Source: Azospirillum lipoferum (lineage in GTDB: Bacteria > Pseudomonadota > Alphaproteobacteria > Azospirillales > Azospirillaceae). From it: 64,000 nt of DNA. The position numbers and the translations under genes were made by a program. The notes below the pieces were generated by a model. The model was not told where the DNA came from. It saw only the letters and a program-made list of their open reading frames with translations, and did not search any database. The stretch spans positions 1 to 64,000 of the forward strand of contig NZ_JALJXJ010000004.1 in assembly GCF_024170005.1 (NCBI RefSeq), read 5' to 3'. Below are positions 25,485 to 36,222 of this stretch, piece after piece; the stretch's first letter is position 1, and every line of letters begins with the position of its first letter.

Positions 25485-26870
25485 ATGTGCAACGCCCTGC
25501 GCGTCGCGCCACGGACCGGTGCGCGCCCTTTCACGTCGGTCTGCCTTGCCGGCACCGTTTTGCTGGCGCTGACCGCCGCCGCACATGCCGACGTGACGCT
25601 CCATGAGCAGAACGGAGTCACGCTGGAAGGCGGCCTGACCGCCGGCCTCGGCGCCATCAGCGTCAGGAACGCCAATCTCGGCGCCGGCGTGGTCACACCG
25701 GACGGCAAGGTGCAGAAGGATCGCAACTGGGCCGAAGGCTACATCGCCCCCAGCCTGAAGCTGACCTATGTGACCGAAGGCGCCGGAACCCTCTACAGCG
25801 GCGTGCGTGCGGTGTCGAGCGGGACGGGCGGCGACGGCGATGCCGGCGGCTTCACCCAGGGCCGCCAGGGCCGCACCGACCTCGACAACCTCTATGTCGG
25901 CTGGAAGAGCGGCGATCTGCTGTCCAGCCTGGGCAAGGACGCCGTCGATCTCGCCTATGGCCGGCAGAACTTCGTGATCGGCGACAGCTTCATCATCGGC
26001 GACGGCACGCTGGATTCGCAGCGGCAGGGCACCTACTGGCTGGGGCCGCGCCGTGGCTGGAACACCGGCACCGCCGTCGCCAAGTTCGACATCGCACCGG
26101 TCCATGCCGACCTGTTCCGTCTGAAGAGCGACAGGAACAGCAACACCGACATCATCTATGGCGGCAATCTGGAATGGCGCTTCGGAGCGGAGGGCGGGGC
26201 GGAAGGCAAAAGCTCGCTCGGCGCTTCCTATATGCGCATCGACCAGTCGAACCTGCCGACCCGCAAGGGCATGGACATCTACAACCTGCGTGCCCTCGGG
26301 CTCACCATTCCGTCGGTTCCCGGCCTGACCCTGTCGTCGGAATATGTGAAGGAGCACAACAGCCGCGCCGGTGTCCAGCTGGATGCCTCCGCCTGGTATG
26401 GCGAGGCCGCGTATACCTTCACTGATGTGACCTGGACGCCGCGCGCCAGCTATCGCTACAGCCAGTTCAGCGGCGACAATCCGGGAACGGCCAAGAGCGA
26501 AGGGTTCGACCCGCTCCATCTGGGCGCGCCGCGCTGGGGCAGCTGGCTTCAGGGCGAGATCAACGGCCAGTATTTCCCAACCTCCAACAGCAACGTGAAG
26601 GTCCACAATGTCCAGTTCGCCGTCCAACCGACCGAGACGCTGACGCTGACCGCCCTGCTGTACGACTTCCGCTTCGACCGCAAGCCGGCCGGCATCACCA
26701 GCGGCCATGTCGGCAACGAGATCAACCTCGCGGCCGACTGGGCGGCGACGCCCAACCTGCTGGTCTCGGCGGCGGTCGGCCAGTTCTTCGCCGGGGACGG
26801 CGGCAAGCAGCTTCTGCGGGGCAACAAGGACAGCACTGTCTTCGAACTGGCGGCGATCTTCACCTACTGA
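25485..26870 (+). CDS. Outer-membrane porin, alginate-export-like beta-barrel
   Basis: A 461-residue protein with a signal peptide (hydrophobic core VCLAGTVLLALTAAAHA, cleavage likely after AHA). The mature part alternates polar and aromatic residues as in a beta-barrel and ends in Phe-Thr-Tyr, the usual C-terminal aromatic of outer-membrane proteins. It resembles alginate-export/OprD-type channels. It would let the substrate of the upstream MFS/dehydrogenase pair cross the outer membrane. ATG 25485 has GGAGAG eight bases upstream; longer in-frame starts would spoil the signal peptide. Confidence 0.82.
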   Translation: MCNALRVAPRTGARPFTSVCLAGTVLLALTAAAHADVTLHEQNGVTLEGGLTAGLGAISVRNANLGAGVVTPDGKVQKDRNWAEGYIAPSLKLTYVTEGAGTLYSGVRAVSSGTGGDGDAGGFTQGRQGRTDLDNLYVGWKSGDLLSSLGKDAVDLAYGRQNFVIGDSFIIGDGTLDSQRQGTYWLGPRRGWNTGTAVAKFDIAPVHADLFRLKSDRNSNTDIIYGGNLEWRFGAEGGAEGKSSLGASYMRIDQSNLPTRKGMDIYNLRALGLTIPSVPGLTLSSEYVKEHNSRAGVQLDASAWYGEAAYTFTDVTWTPRASYRYSQFSGDNPGTAKSEGFDPLHLGAPRWGSWLQGEINGQYFPTSNSNVKVHNVQFAVQPTETLTLTALLYDFRFDRKPAGITSGHVGNEINLAADWAATPNLLVSAAVGQFFAGDGGKQLLRGNKDSTVFELAAIFTY

Positions 26871-26926
26871 ACTGGTTTGCGACGGATTGGCGTTCCGGCT
26901 GGTTCCGCCGGGCGACAGTAGCCCAT

Positions 26927-26980
26927 AGCTATAGCGCCGTGCGTTTCATATTAAACGCACGGCGCTATAGCTTTCTGTTT
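26927..26980 (+). terminator. Strong terminator after the porin gene
   Basis: A perfect 20-bp inverted repeat (26927-26946 with 26953-26972), loop CATATT, is followed by TTTCTGTTT. It lies 56 bases after the porin stop. Confidence 0.85.
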
Positions 26981-26983
26981 GAC

Positions 26984-27030
26984 GATCGGATTCACGCTTC
27001 AAATCGATTCCGATTTTACGCGATCCGATC
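26984..27030. repeat. Interrupted palindrome, dispersed repeat copy 2
   Basis: The outer arms GATCGGAT (26984-26991) and ATCCGATC (27023-27030) enclose GATTCACGCTTCAAATCGATTCC at 26989-27011 read in part; its reverse complement matches the core of the repeat at 25297-25339. It reaches the stop codon of the hydrolase gene. Confidence 0.5.
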
Positions 27031-27716
27031 TAGGCAGTGCGGGCCGCCTCGACGATCACCGCCGCCACTGCATCCGGGCGCGACAGGTGGGGAGCATGAC
27101 CGCTGTCGACCTCCACCGTCCGGGCACCGATGCGCGACGCGGTGGCGCGCAGGAAGTCCGGCGGCAGCATGCGGTCCTGGCTGGCGACGACATACCAGGA
27201 GGGCTTGGTCTTCCAGGCGGCGGCGCTGACCTTGGTGGCGAAGCAGGCCGCCGCTACCGGCCCCTGGGTGGCGGCCAGCAGGGCAGCGTCCTCCGCCGGC
27301 AGATCCTGGGCGAAGTTGCGGGCCATACCCTCCAGCGTCAGGGTCAGGAAGCGGCCCTTGTCCACCGACACTCCTGTCAGCCCGGCCGACGGCGGGAAGG
27401 GCTTCAGCGTGTCGTTCGGTGACTGCCCGGCATCGGGGGCGAAGGCGGCGATGTAGACCAGGGACTTCACCCGCTCCTGCTCACCGATCTGGGTGACGAC
27501 GGCACCGCCCCAGGAATGGCCGACCAGCACCACCGGCCCCTTGCTCCGGTCGATGGCGCGCTGGACATGGGCGACATCGTCCTCCAGCGAGACCAGCGGG
27601 TTCTGCACCGCGACCGCCGCGAAGCCTTCCGCCTGCAAGCGGGGGATCACCCGGCCCCAGGAGGAGCCGTCGGCGAAGGCGCCATGGACGAGGATGATGG
27701 TCGGGGTTTGGCTCAT
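27030..27716 (-). CDS. Alpha/beta hydrolase
   Basis: A 228-residue alpha/beta-hydrolase of the short salicylate-esterase/EstC-like type. HG-containing oxyanion motif ILVHGAFADGSSW is at the start, the nucleophile Ser is in VGHSWGG, and the terminal His is in DSGHAPHLS. It is cytoplasmic and would cleave a small ester or lactone. The ATG has GGGAG eight bases upstream. No functional link to its neighbours is visible. Confidence 0.85.
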   Translation of the reverse strand: MSQTPTIILVHGAFADGSSWGRVIPRLQAEGFAAVAVQNPLVSLEDDVAHVQRAIDRSKGPVVLVGHSWGGAVVTQIGEQERVKSLVYIAAFAPDAGQSPNDTLKPFPPSAGLTGVSVDKGRFLTLTLEGMARNFAQDLPAEDAALLAATQGPVAAACFATKVSAAAWKTKPSWYVVASQDRMLPPDFLRATASRIGARTVEVDSGHAPHLSRPDAVAAVIVEAARTA

Positions 27717-27824
27717 GGAATCGGCTCCCGCTGGCGGTCGGACAAGCCAGTCAGAGCATGGGGAGAGCCGGACCGTCCAGCCGGGACGGGGAGCTTTTCC
27801 TCTGGGTGGAAAAGGGCTTGGGCT

Positions 27825-28442
27825 TTATTCCGCGGGCTGCTGGCTCGTCCGCCGGCCGAAGGTGGCGACGCGGTAGACGTACCAGAGGGCGACCACGGCG
27901 GCGACGATGTTGGAGACCGGGTTCAGCCAGCCGGCGACCTGCTGATAGCGGTCCTCCAGCAGATAGCCGGCGGTGGCGAGGAAGCTCGTCCAGATCACGG
28001 TGCCGATGGTGGTGTAGAGCAGGAAGGGCGTCAGCGCCATGTTCGACACCCCGGCGGGGATCGAGATCAGCGTGCGCACCGCCGGGATCATCCGGCCGAT
28101 CAGCACCGCCCGGCCGCCATGCTCGCGGAAATGGGCGGCGGCCTCGTCCACCTCCTCCGGCGCGATGGTCAGCCAGCGGCCATGGCGGGCGGCCCACTGC
28201 TTCAGCCGGCTGCTGCCGACCCAGCGGCCGATCCCGTACCAGAACAGCGCCCCCAGCACGGCGCCCGCCGTGCCCGAGACGATGATCATCGGCAGGCCGA
28301 GGTCGCCGCGCGCGGCGGTGAAGCCGGCCAGCGGCAGGATCAGCTCCGACGGGATGGGGGGAAACAGATTCTCCGCGAACATCAGCAGAGCGACGCCGAG
28401 ATAGCCCGTCTGCTCCACCATACCGACGATCCAATCGAACAC
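27825..28442 (-). CDS. DedA-family membrane protein
   Basis: A 205-residue DedA/VTT-domain protein with the family motif FAENLFPPIPSELILPLAG and later GRMIPAVRTLISIPAG. These inner-membrane proteins are involved in undecaprenyl phosphate or phospholipid flipping. GTG 28442 is chosen because GAGGAGGA lies five bases upstream; an upstream in-frame extension is Gly/Pro-rich and not family-like. It diverges from the Lrp gene at 28589. Confidence 0.88.
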   Translation of the reverse strand: MFDWIVGMVEQTGYLGVALLMFAENLFPPIPSELILPLAGFTAARGDLGLPMIIVSGTAGAVLGALFWYGIGRWVGSSRLKQWAARHGRWLTIAPEEVDEAAAHFREHGGRAVLIGRMIPAVRTLISIPAGVSNMALTPFLLYTTIGTVIWTSFLATAGYLLEDRYQQVAGWLNPVSNIVAAVVALWYVYRVATFGRRTSQQPAE

Positions 28443-28588
28443 GCTTGTCCTCCTCGTGCCTGCCGATCCGCACCCACCACCGGGCCAACACCCGGAAGGG
28501 GGGATTGGTTGCACGGAAGGGCTCGCACCGGCCGGTGGCTCTGCTTATGTTTGCAGATGCAACGATTGGATGGACGGAGAAGGCGCCA

Positions 28589-29068
28589 ATGGCGGCGATC
28601 AAGCTCGACCGGCATGAGAAGGGTATCCTGGCGGCCCTGCAGGAGAACGCCCGCCTGACCATGCAGGAGCTGGGCGACACCGTCGGCCTGTCAGCCTCCC
28701 CCTGCTGGCGCCGGGTGCGGTCGATGGAGGACATCGGCGTCATCCGCCGCTACACGGTGCAACTCGACCCGCGCAAGCTGGGGCTGGGCGAATGCGTCTT
28801 CGCCCATGTCACCCTGGAACGCCACAAGGAGAATGCGGTCGAACAGTTCGAAACCGCCATCGCCGGCATGCCGGAGGTGCTGGAATGCTTCGCCGTCACC
28901 GGCGACGCCGACTATCTGCTGCGTATCGTCGTGCCGACCACCGAGGATTACGGCCGCTTCCTCAGCGAGCGCATCTTCTCCATCCCCGCGGTGTCGCACG
29001 TCAAATCGAGCGTCACCCTGAAGGAGGTGAAGTTCGAGACCCGCCTGCCGCTGGACCATCTGGAGTGA
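28589..29068 (+). CDS. Lrp/AsnC-family regulator
   Basis: A 159-residue regulator. The N-terminal winged helix-turn-helix contains LTMQELGDTVGLSASPCWRRV and the C-terminal RAM domain contains ECFAVTGDADYLL. It is closely related to the AsnC-type protein at 43655 in this window. It probably senses an amino acid and may regulate itself or the divergent dedA gene. The ATG at 28589 follows GGAGAAGG; the frame upstream lacks Lrp-like sequence. Confidence 0.9.
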   Translation: MAAIKLDRHEKGILAALQENARLTMQELGDTVGLSASPCWRRVRSMEDIGVIRRYTVQLDPRKLGLGECVFAHVTLERHKENAVEQFETAIAGMPEVLECFAVTGDADYLLRIVVPTTEDYGRFLSERIFSIPAVSHVKSSVTLKEVKFETRLPLDHLE

Positions 29069-29083
29069 GTGGAAATCGGCAAT

Positions 29084-29120
29084 GAAAAAGCCCCCGCTCC
29101 GGTGGAGCGGGGGCTTTTTC
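29084..29120. terminator. Bidirectional rho-independent terminator
   Basis: A perfect 17-bp stem (29084-29100 with 29104-29120), loop GGT, flanked by A5 on the left and T5 on the right. It serves the convergent lrp and cold-shock genes. Confidence 0.95.
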
Positions 29121-29143
29121 ACATCACAACGACCGATGAGAGA

Positions 29144-29755
29144 TCAGGCCATCTCGATGCGCTGAGCCTCGGGGCCCTTGGCGCCCTGGCGGATGGTGAC
29201 GCGAACCTGCGCACCGTCGTCCAGGCCGTTGATGCCCGACCGCTCCAGCGCACGGATGTGCACGAAGATGTCCTTGCCGCCGGTGGACGGGGCGATGAAG
29301 CCGAAGCCCTTCGACACGTTGAACCACTTCACCGTGCCGTCGACGACTTCGCCGCTGTCCGAATCGCCATAGCTGTCGGCGCCGTAGCCGCCGCGGCTGC
29401 CGCCGTAGCTGTTGCCGCCGCCGTAGCCGCCGTCGTTGCCCCAGCTGTCACGCTCGCGCGGGGCGCGCGACGGACGGCTCGGAGCGGCGGTCGAGGTGTC
29501 GACCGCGTGGATGGTGGCGACCTGCGGGCCCTTCGGGCCGCGCGACAGGTCGCAGGTGATGGTGGCGCCTTCGGGCAGGCTGTCGTGTCCGCAGAACTGC
29601 AGAACCGTGGAGTGCAGGAAAGCGTCGGGCGAGCCATCGTCAGGGGTGACGAAGCCGAAGCCCTTGGTGGCGTTGAACCACTTGACGGTGGCGCGGATGT
29701 CGCGCTGGGTGATTTCAGGAGCGCGGAAGGAAGAGCGCTGCGGACGGTCGAACAT
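29144..29755 (-). CDS. Tandem cold-shock-domain protein
   Basis: A 203-residue protein with two cold-shock domains: residues about 18-85 (TVKWFNATKGFGFV) and about 138-202 (TVKWFNVSKGFGFI), joined by a Gly/Tyr/Ser-rich linker. Each domain has an RNP1-like KGFGF motif. Double-domain Csp proteins are typical of alphaproteobacteria and act as RNA chaperones or antiterminators. The ATG at 29755 lies just before the first domain; its ribosome site is weak. The long 5' region contains paired GANTC sites at 29966. Confidence 0.92.
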   Translation of the reverse strand: MFDRPQRSSFRAPEITQRDIRATVKWFNATKGFGFVTPDDGSPDAFLHSTVLQFCGHDSLPEGATITCDLSRGPKGPQVATIHAVDTSTAAPSRPSRAPRERDSWGNDGGYGGGNSYGGSRGGYGADSYGDSDSGEVVDGTVKWFNVSKGFGFIAPSTGGKDIFVHIRALERSGINGLDDGAQVRVTIRQGAKGPEAQRIEMA

Positions 29756-29965
29756 CAGTATCGTCTCATCTGTCGTGTTAAACCCCGCCCCGGCAAGAAC
29801 CAAAGAGGGAGACCCGGAACAGGGCGAGCGAAGGATGATCGGTTCCGACCCATAATTCAATCAGGATTGCGAATTTTCCCCATACGCGCACAACAAAAGC
29901 ACCGCCGCCGCCTGTGGGGCAGGCGGAGCGGAGCAATTTGGCCGTATTTTGTGCAGGTGCAGCGT

Positions 29966-29989
29966 GACGACTCAGCCGCGACTCAATGT
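29966..29989. promoter_or_regulatory. Paired GANTC methylation sites resembling those before ccrM
   Basis: Two GACTC sites (29969-29973 and 29980-29984) are 11 bp apart. The surrounding 24 bases match 31389-31412 upstream of ccrM at 21 positions. The element lies about 210 bases upstream of the cold-shock gene and just beyond the stop of the SEC-C gene. Confidence 0.5.
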
Positions 29990-29998
29990 GGGAGCCGG

Positions 29999-30496
<498 letters not shown>

Positions 30497-30690
30497 GGCC
30501 TGCTCTTCAGGTGATGGCGTGGTCCGGCTTTGCGGGGCGCATCCATAGCGCAGCCATGCGCCGCTTCTCAAGAGGCTGGTTGACGCGAATGGCTGCCAAC
30601 CGGCCCGGTCTTGCGCCGGGACTCCCGCCCGGTTATCAAGCGGCCCCATCCCGATCCGTATTCCCCTGCTGCCCGGAAGGCTGCCCGCCC

Positions 30691-32528
<1,838 letters not shown>

Positions 32529-32616
32529 GTCCGTCCCAGACCTGTCCGTCTGACATAGGCGCCACCGGGGACGGTTGCTTGGCAGCGGTGGCGTTGCCGT
32601 GTTAGGGCTGTCGCCC

Positions 32617-33000
32617 ATGAACAAGCTCTTCGCCACCGTTACCGCCCCGGTGCCGCGCTCGGCCCCGGCGGTGCTGTCCACCCGTTGTTTCGTCCGTGAT
32701 CTGGTGATGGACGCGCTGATCGGCGTCTATGCCCATGAACGGCTAAAGTCCCAGCGCATCCGCCTGAACCTGGACCTTGAGGTGATCGCCCCCGGCGTCA
32801 CCGGCGAGGACATGGCGACCATCGTCAAGGGCGTCGTCACCCAGGGCCATGTCACGCTGGTGGAAACGCTGGCCGAACGCATCGCCGAGCGCTGCCTTGC
32901 CGACGCGCGGGTGACGATGGCCAAGGTCCGGGTGGAAAAGCTGGACGTGTTCCCCGACGCTGCCAGTGTCGGCGTGGAGATCGAACGCGCCCGCGGGTGA
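32617..33000 (+). CDS. folB: Dihydroneopterin aldolase-like protein
   Basis: A 127-residue protein of the FolB family: CFVRDLVMDALIGVYAHERLKSQRIRLNLDLEV forms the N-terminal half, ETLAERIAERCL the helix, and VEKLDVFPDAASVGVEIER the C-terminal strands with the conserved lysine. It would make 6-hydroxymethyldihydropterin for folate synthesis. The first 18 residues precede the usual start of the domain. AGGG lies nine bases before the ATG. Confidence 0.82.
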   Translation: MNKLFATVTAPVPRSAPAVLSTRCFVRDLVMDALIGVYAHERLKSQRIRLNLDLEVIAPGVTGEDMATIVKGVVTQGHVTLVETLAERIAERCLADARVTMAKVRVEKLDVFPDAASVGVEIERARG

Positions 33001-33041
33001 GGATAAGGGGCTGAGAGTAAGTTAGCCCCTCACCGCCCCCC

Positions 33042-33620
33042 TTATCGCCGCAGCGGCACCGCCCGCTTGACCAGCCGGCGGTCCATGTCCGCACTCGCCA
33101 CCGTCGGTTCGCCCAGGCTGCGCATGACGAAGGCGAAGGTGTCCATCACCCGGTCCAGCACAATCTCGTTGTCGTCCAGGCGCCGGCTGACCGACACCAC
33201 GGCATAACCGGCGGCGCGGGCCACCGCCGGTTCGCCGCGCAGGCCGCGCACGCCCCATCCCGCCAACGCATCCTTGCAGCGGAACAGCTCGGCGGCAAAG
33301 CCGCCGGCCGACTGGGTACGGCCGACCACATAGGCGGCGGCGACCGCCAGCGGCGCAAGCAGCCCGTCCCAATCCAGGCAATCCTCCCGCCCGACCCACA
33401 CCCCGCCGACCGAGCAGGCGGCGGCGCCGATCGCCTCGCCCAGACCGGCGCGGAAGGCGCGCAGCGAGTCCACCGCGTCGGCCGCCGGCATCGGTTCCAC
33501 CCGGCGCCCCTCCGGCATCAGCATCAGCCGGCCCGCCCATTCCGACGAGGGCGGCAGCTGTTCGGTCAGGCGCGCGAGCAGCGCCTCGCGGGCGGCGGCG
33601 AAGGGGACGACCTCGGACAT
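33042..33620 (-). CDS. Conserved hypothetical protein, function unknown
   Basis: A 192-residue protein rich in Ala, Leu and Arg with no motif that can be named. It contains a segment with alternating Gly and hydrophobic residues (GEAIGAAACSVGGVWVGRED) and is probably cytoplasmic. ATG 33620 is chosen because the preceding in-frame region is low-complexity and begins within AT-rich promoter-like DNA. It converges with folB. The start is uncertain. Confidence 0.55.
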   Translation of the reverse strand: MSEVVPFAAAREALLARLTEQLPPSSEWAGRLMLMPEGRRVEPMPAADAVDSLRAFRAGLGEAIGAAACSVGGVWVGREDCLDWDGLLAPLAVAAAYVVGRTQSAGGFAAELFRCKDALAGWGVRGLRGEPAVARAAGYAVVSVSRRLDDNEIVLDRVMDTFAFVMRSLGEPTVASADMDRRLVKRAVPLRR

Positions 33621-33838
33621 CGGGGCCTGCGGCAATGGTGGGGAGGGGAGGGCGAGAAAAAGCCTGAGATGCCTCGAACTGTCAAGAGCAAGCCTGTCCG
33701 CCGGCAACCAATGGCTGCGGTTGGTGTGCCTTGTCACAGGCGCAGGGCGCGAAATCGGCCTCTTCCGGAAAAAATGCTGAGCTTTGCTTTTTTCCGCTTG
33801 CCAGGATTCGTCATCGGCCATATAAGGCGGGCCTCCGT

Positions 33839-33914
33839 TCCCGGTTAGCTCAGTTGGTAGAGCAGCGGACTGTTAATCCGCTTGTCGCTGGTTCGAGTCC
33901 AGCACCGGGAGCCA
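33839..33914 (+). tRNA. tRNA-Asn (GTT)
   Basis: The 76-base cloverleaf has acceptor arms TCCCGGT and ACCGGGA, an anticodon stem GCGGA/TCCGC with GTT at 33872-33874, T-loop GTTCGAGTC and an encoded CCA. Confidence 0.97.
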
Positions 33915-33918
33915 TCGC

Positions 33919-33995
<77 letters not shown>

Positions 33996-34169
33996 TTCTC
34001 TCCTATATCTCTCCAAAATGATGTAGCGGATGATGGCGGCTGCCCCAGCGGGCGGCTTCGCGCTATCATGCTTTCTTCGCCGTGTTCACGATGCGGCCGA
34101 TGGTGCCGGTTTCCTGTTGAACGGAGTCCACGCGCCCAACGGCCGCGCACAGCCGGGAAGGAACCGCTC

Positions 34170-34916
34170 ATGCGTTTGTCTGACAAGGTCGCCGTCGTCA
34201 CCGGCGGGGGATCGGGCTTCGGCGAGGGCATCGCCCGCCGCTTCGCCGCCGAAGGAGCCCGCGTCATCGTCGCCGACCTGGACGAGGCCGCCGCCGGCCG
34301 CGTCGCCGACAGCCTGGGGGAGACGGCCTTGGCCGTCCGCGCCGACGTCGCGGTGGGCGAGGATTACGAGGCCATCGTCTCTGCAGCACTCGGCGAGTTC
34401 GGGCGGCTCGACATCCTGGTCAACAATGCCGGCTACACCCACCGCTATGGCTCGATGCTGGACGTGGACGAGGCCACCTTCGACCGCATCTATGCCGTCA
34501 ACGTGAAGTCGATCTATCACAGCGCCATCCACGCCGTGCCGGTGTTCCGCGCCCAGGGCGGCGGCGTGATCCTGAACATCGCCTCCACCGCCGGGCTGCG
34601 GCCGCGGCCGAACCTGACCTGGTACAACGGCTCCAAGGGCGCCGTCATCACGCTCACCAAGTCGATGGCGGCGGAGCTGGCATCCGACAATGTCCGGGTC
34701 TGCGCCATCGCCCCCGTCGCCGGCGAGACCGGCATGCTCCACCGCTTCATGGGGCAGGACACGCCGGAACGCCGCGAACAGTTCCTCAGCAGCATCCCGC
34801 TGGGGCGTTTGTCGACGCCGGGGGACATCGCCAACGCGGCGCTCTACCTGTGCTCCGACGAGGGGAACTTTCTGACCGGCGTGTGCCTGGAGGTGGATGG
34901 GGGGCGCTGTATTTGA
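34170..34916 (+). CDS. SDR-family oxidoreductase
   Basis: A 248-residue classical short-chain dehydrogenase. The NAD(P) motif TGGGSGFGEGIA is at residues 11-22, NNAG near 90, and the active-site Ser with Y-x3-K is in IASTAG...WYNGSKG. An acidic residue after the second strand (VADLDEA) favours NAD. It resembles 3-oxoacyl-ACP or glucose dehydrogenase-like SDRs; the substrate cannot be assigned. GGAAGGA lies eight bases before the ATG. Confidence 0.88.
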   Translation: MRLSDKVAVVTGGGSGFGEGIARRFAAEGARVIVADLDEAAAGRVADSLGETALAVRADVAVGEDYEAIVSAALGEFGRLDILVNNAGYTHRYGSMLDVDEATFDRIYAVNVKSIYHSAIHAVPVFRAQGGGVILNIASTAGLRPRPNLTWYNGSKGAVITLTKSMAAELASDNVRVCAIAPVAGETGMLHRFMGQDTPERREQFLSSIPLGRLSTPGDIANAALYLCSDEGNFLTGVCLEVDGGRCI

Positions 34917-34937
34917 GCGTGTTTGTGCGTGGTTAGA

Positions 34938-35045
34938 CCCCCACCCTAACCCTCCCCCGCTGGGCGGGGGAGGGAACTCTGTTCCTCTTTCAACTCAGCT
35001 GCCAATCTCCCTCCTCCGCCCAGCGGGGGAGGGTCGGGGTGGGGG
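34938..35045. repeat. Large inverted repeat, 30-bp arms
   Basis: The arm at 34938-34967 matches the reverse complement of 35016-35045 at 28 of 30 positions, with 48 bases between them. The arms are C/G-rich (CCCCCACCC, CCCTCCCCCGC), like intergenic elements common in Azospirillum genomes. It ends the SDR transcript and overlaps the 3' end of the DUF3306 gene. Confidence 0.75.
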
Positions 35046-35503
35046 CAAGTGGTGGCGGTGTCAGGCACCTGCCCAGCCACCACCATCTCCTCCTCAACCG
35101 TCTCTTCCTCCTCCCGCTTCTCATCCGGCAGCACGGCCTCGAGCAGGCGGGCGATGTCGTCGGTGGGCCGCAGGGCGCCATAGCCCGGCGCGTTGTAGTC
35201 CCAGTCATATTCGGCAAAGCCGCGGAAGCCGGCGATGACCGGATCGCTCACCCAAGCCTTGCGCAGAGCCTCACGGCGCAGTTCCGCCGGCACCTCGCGG
35301 CGGAGAAAGCCGGTGTAGTCGCTGTCGGAACCCAGACTATCCAGCGGGGGCAGTTCCGGCGCCTCCTCCACCACCTCCGTCTCGGCCGTTTCCATCGGCT
35401 CCGGCTTCGGCACCAGCGAAGCGGCCGGCTCCTCTGCCCGCGCCTCGCGCTTCATTCGCGACCAGCGGCCGAGGAAGCCTTCCTCCTCCTCCCGCTCAGC
35501 CAT
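34946..35503 (-). CDS. DUF3306 protein
   Basis: A 185-residue protein. The DUF3306 core runs from FLGRWSRMKREAR near the start to FAEYDWDYNAPGYG. These proteins occur with DUF3305 near formate dehydrogenase loci, but their role is unknown. The last 30 residues (CPHPDPPPLGGGG... to PRPAGEG) are the translation of the inverted repeat at 34938-35045 and are not part of the domain, so the natural C-terminus seems to have been extended. It overlaps the DUF3305 gene by eight bases. Confidence 0.8.
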   Translation of the reverse strand: MAEREEEEGFLGRWSRMKREARAEEPAASLVPKPEPMETAETEVVEEAPELPPLDSLGSDSDYTGFLRREVPAELRREALRKAWVSDPVIAGFRGFAEYDWDYNAPGYGALRPTDDIARLLEAVLPDEKREEEETVEEEMVVAGQVPDTATTCPHPDPPPLGGGGRLAAELKEEQSSLPRPAGEG

Positions 35504-36074
35504 GCCGTGCCGGTCCCTGCGGCAGTCCGGTCCTGCGGTGCTGTGCCAGGGCTTCCGGATCGGCACGGTCGCGTTTGCGTTTGTGGAAGGGGCGCTCGAC
35601 ATGGTGGCGGGCGACGAAGCCGTCCATCCACAGGACCAGCGGGATCGGCAGCGGCAGCGCCTCGATCACGTCGTCGCCGGCTTCGGCATGGGCATCGATC
35701 TCGCCGGGGTCGGCGGTGACCGCCAGCAGCCGCACCCCCGGTGCCGGGCCGCCCGGCCGCAGGATGACGTAGGCGCTGGGGCTGCCGCCGTCGAGGTTGT
35801 GCTTGTAGTTCTCGGCCTCGGTCGGGAACAGGGCGATCTCGGCGGTGCCGGCATAATGGCGGGTCCAGTCCGGCCCCTCGGCCAGCACGCTCCAGTCGGG
35901 CAGGGTGGGGTCGGCCGGGACCAGCATCACCGGCTGCCAGCAGGCCTCGATCCAGGGATTGTCGACGCGCCGCCGCTCCACCACCACGCCGACGCTGCGC
36001 CGTTCGGCGCGGTCGGGCGGCGAGGCCGTGGAGGTCGGTGGTGAGGTGGCGGAGGACGGGAACTCGCTTGGCAT
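35496..36074 (-). CDS. DUF3305 protein
   Basis: A 192-residue protein with the DUF3305 pattern VGVVVERRRVDNPWIEACWQP followed by LFPTEAENYKHNLDG and VLWMDGFVARHH. It is normally found paired with DUF3306, as here (8-base overlap), often beside formate dehydrogenase genes. No formate dehydrogenase is in this window. The first 25 residues are Ser/Pro-rich. Function is unknown. Confidence 0.85.
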   Translation of the reverse strand: MPSEFPSSATSPPTSTASPPDRAERRSVGVVVERRRVDNPWIEACWQPVMLVPADPTLPDWSVLAEGPDWTRHYAGTAEIALFPTEAENYKHNLDGGSPSAYVILRPGGPAPGVRLLAVTADPGEIDAHAEAGDDVIEALPLPIPLVLWMDGFVARHHVERPFHKRKRDRADPEALAQHRRTGLPQGPARHG

Positions 36075-36222
36075 TGTCGGTGTTCCTGATGGGCTGGGAC
36101 CGGACGGCCGAAGCCGGACTCTGTCTCCGGTACAACGCGCCCGCGGCGGTTTGGTGCCGCCGCGTTTCGGACTCCAACGGCTTTCCCCGAAAGGCCCGAC
36201 TGCTCAAAAGAAAGGATGCGCC

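Noticed and set aside
34921-35050. GC-rich repeated CCCTCCCC tracts as a CRISPR array
   Set aside because: Only two inverted arms exist, with no regular repeats or spacers.
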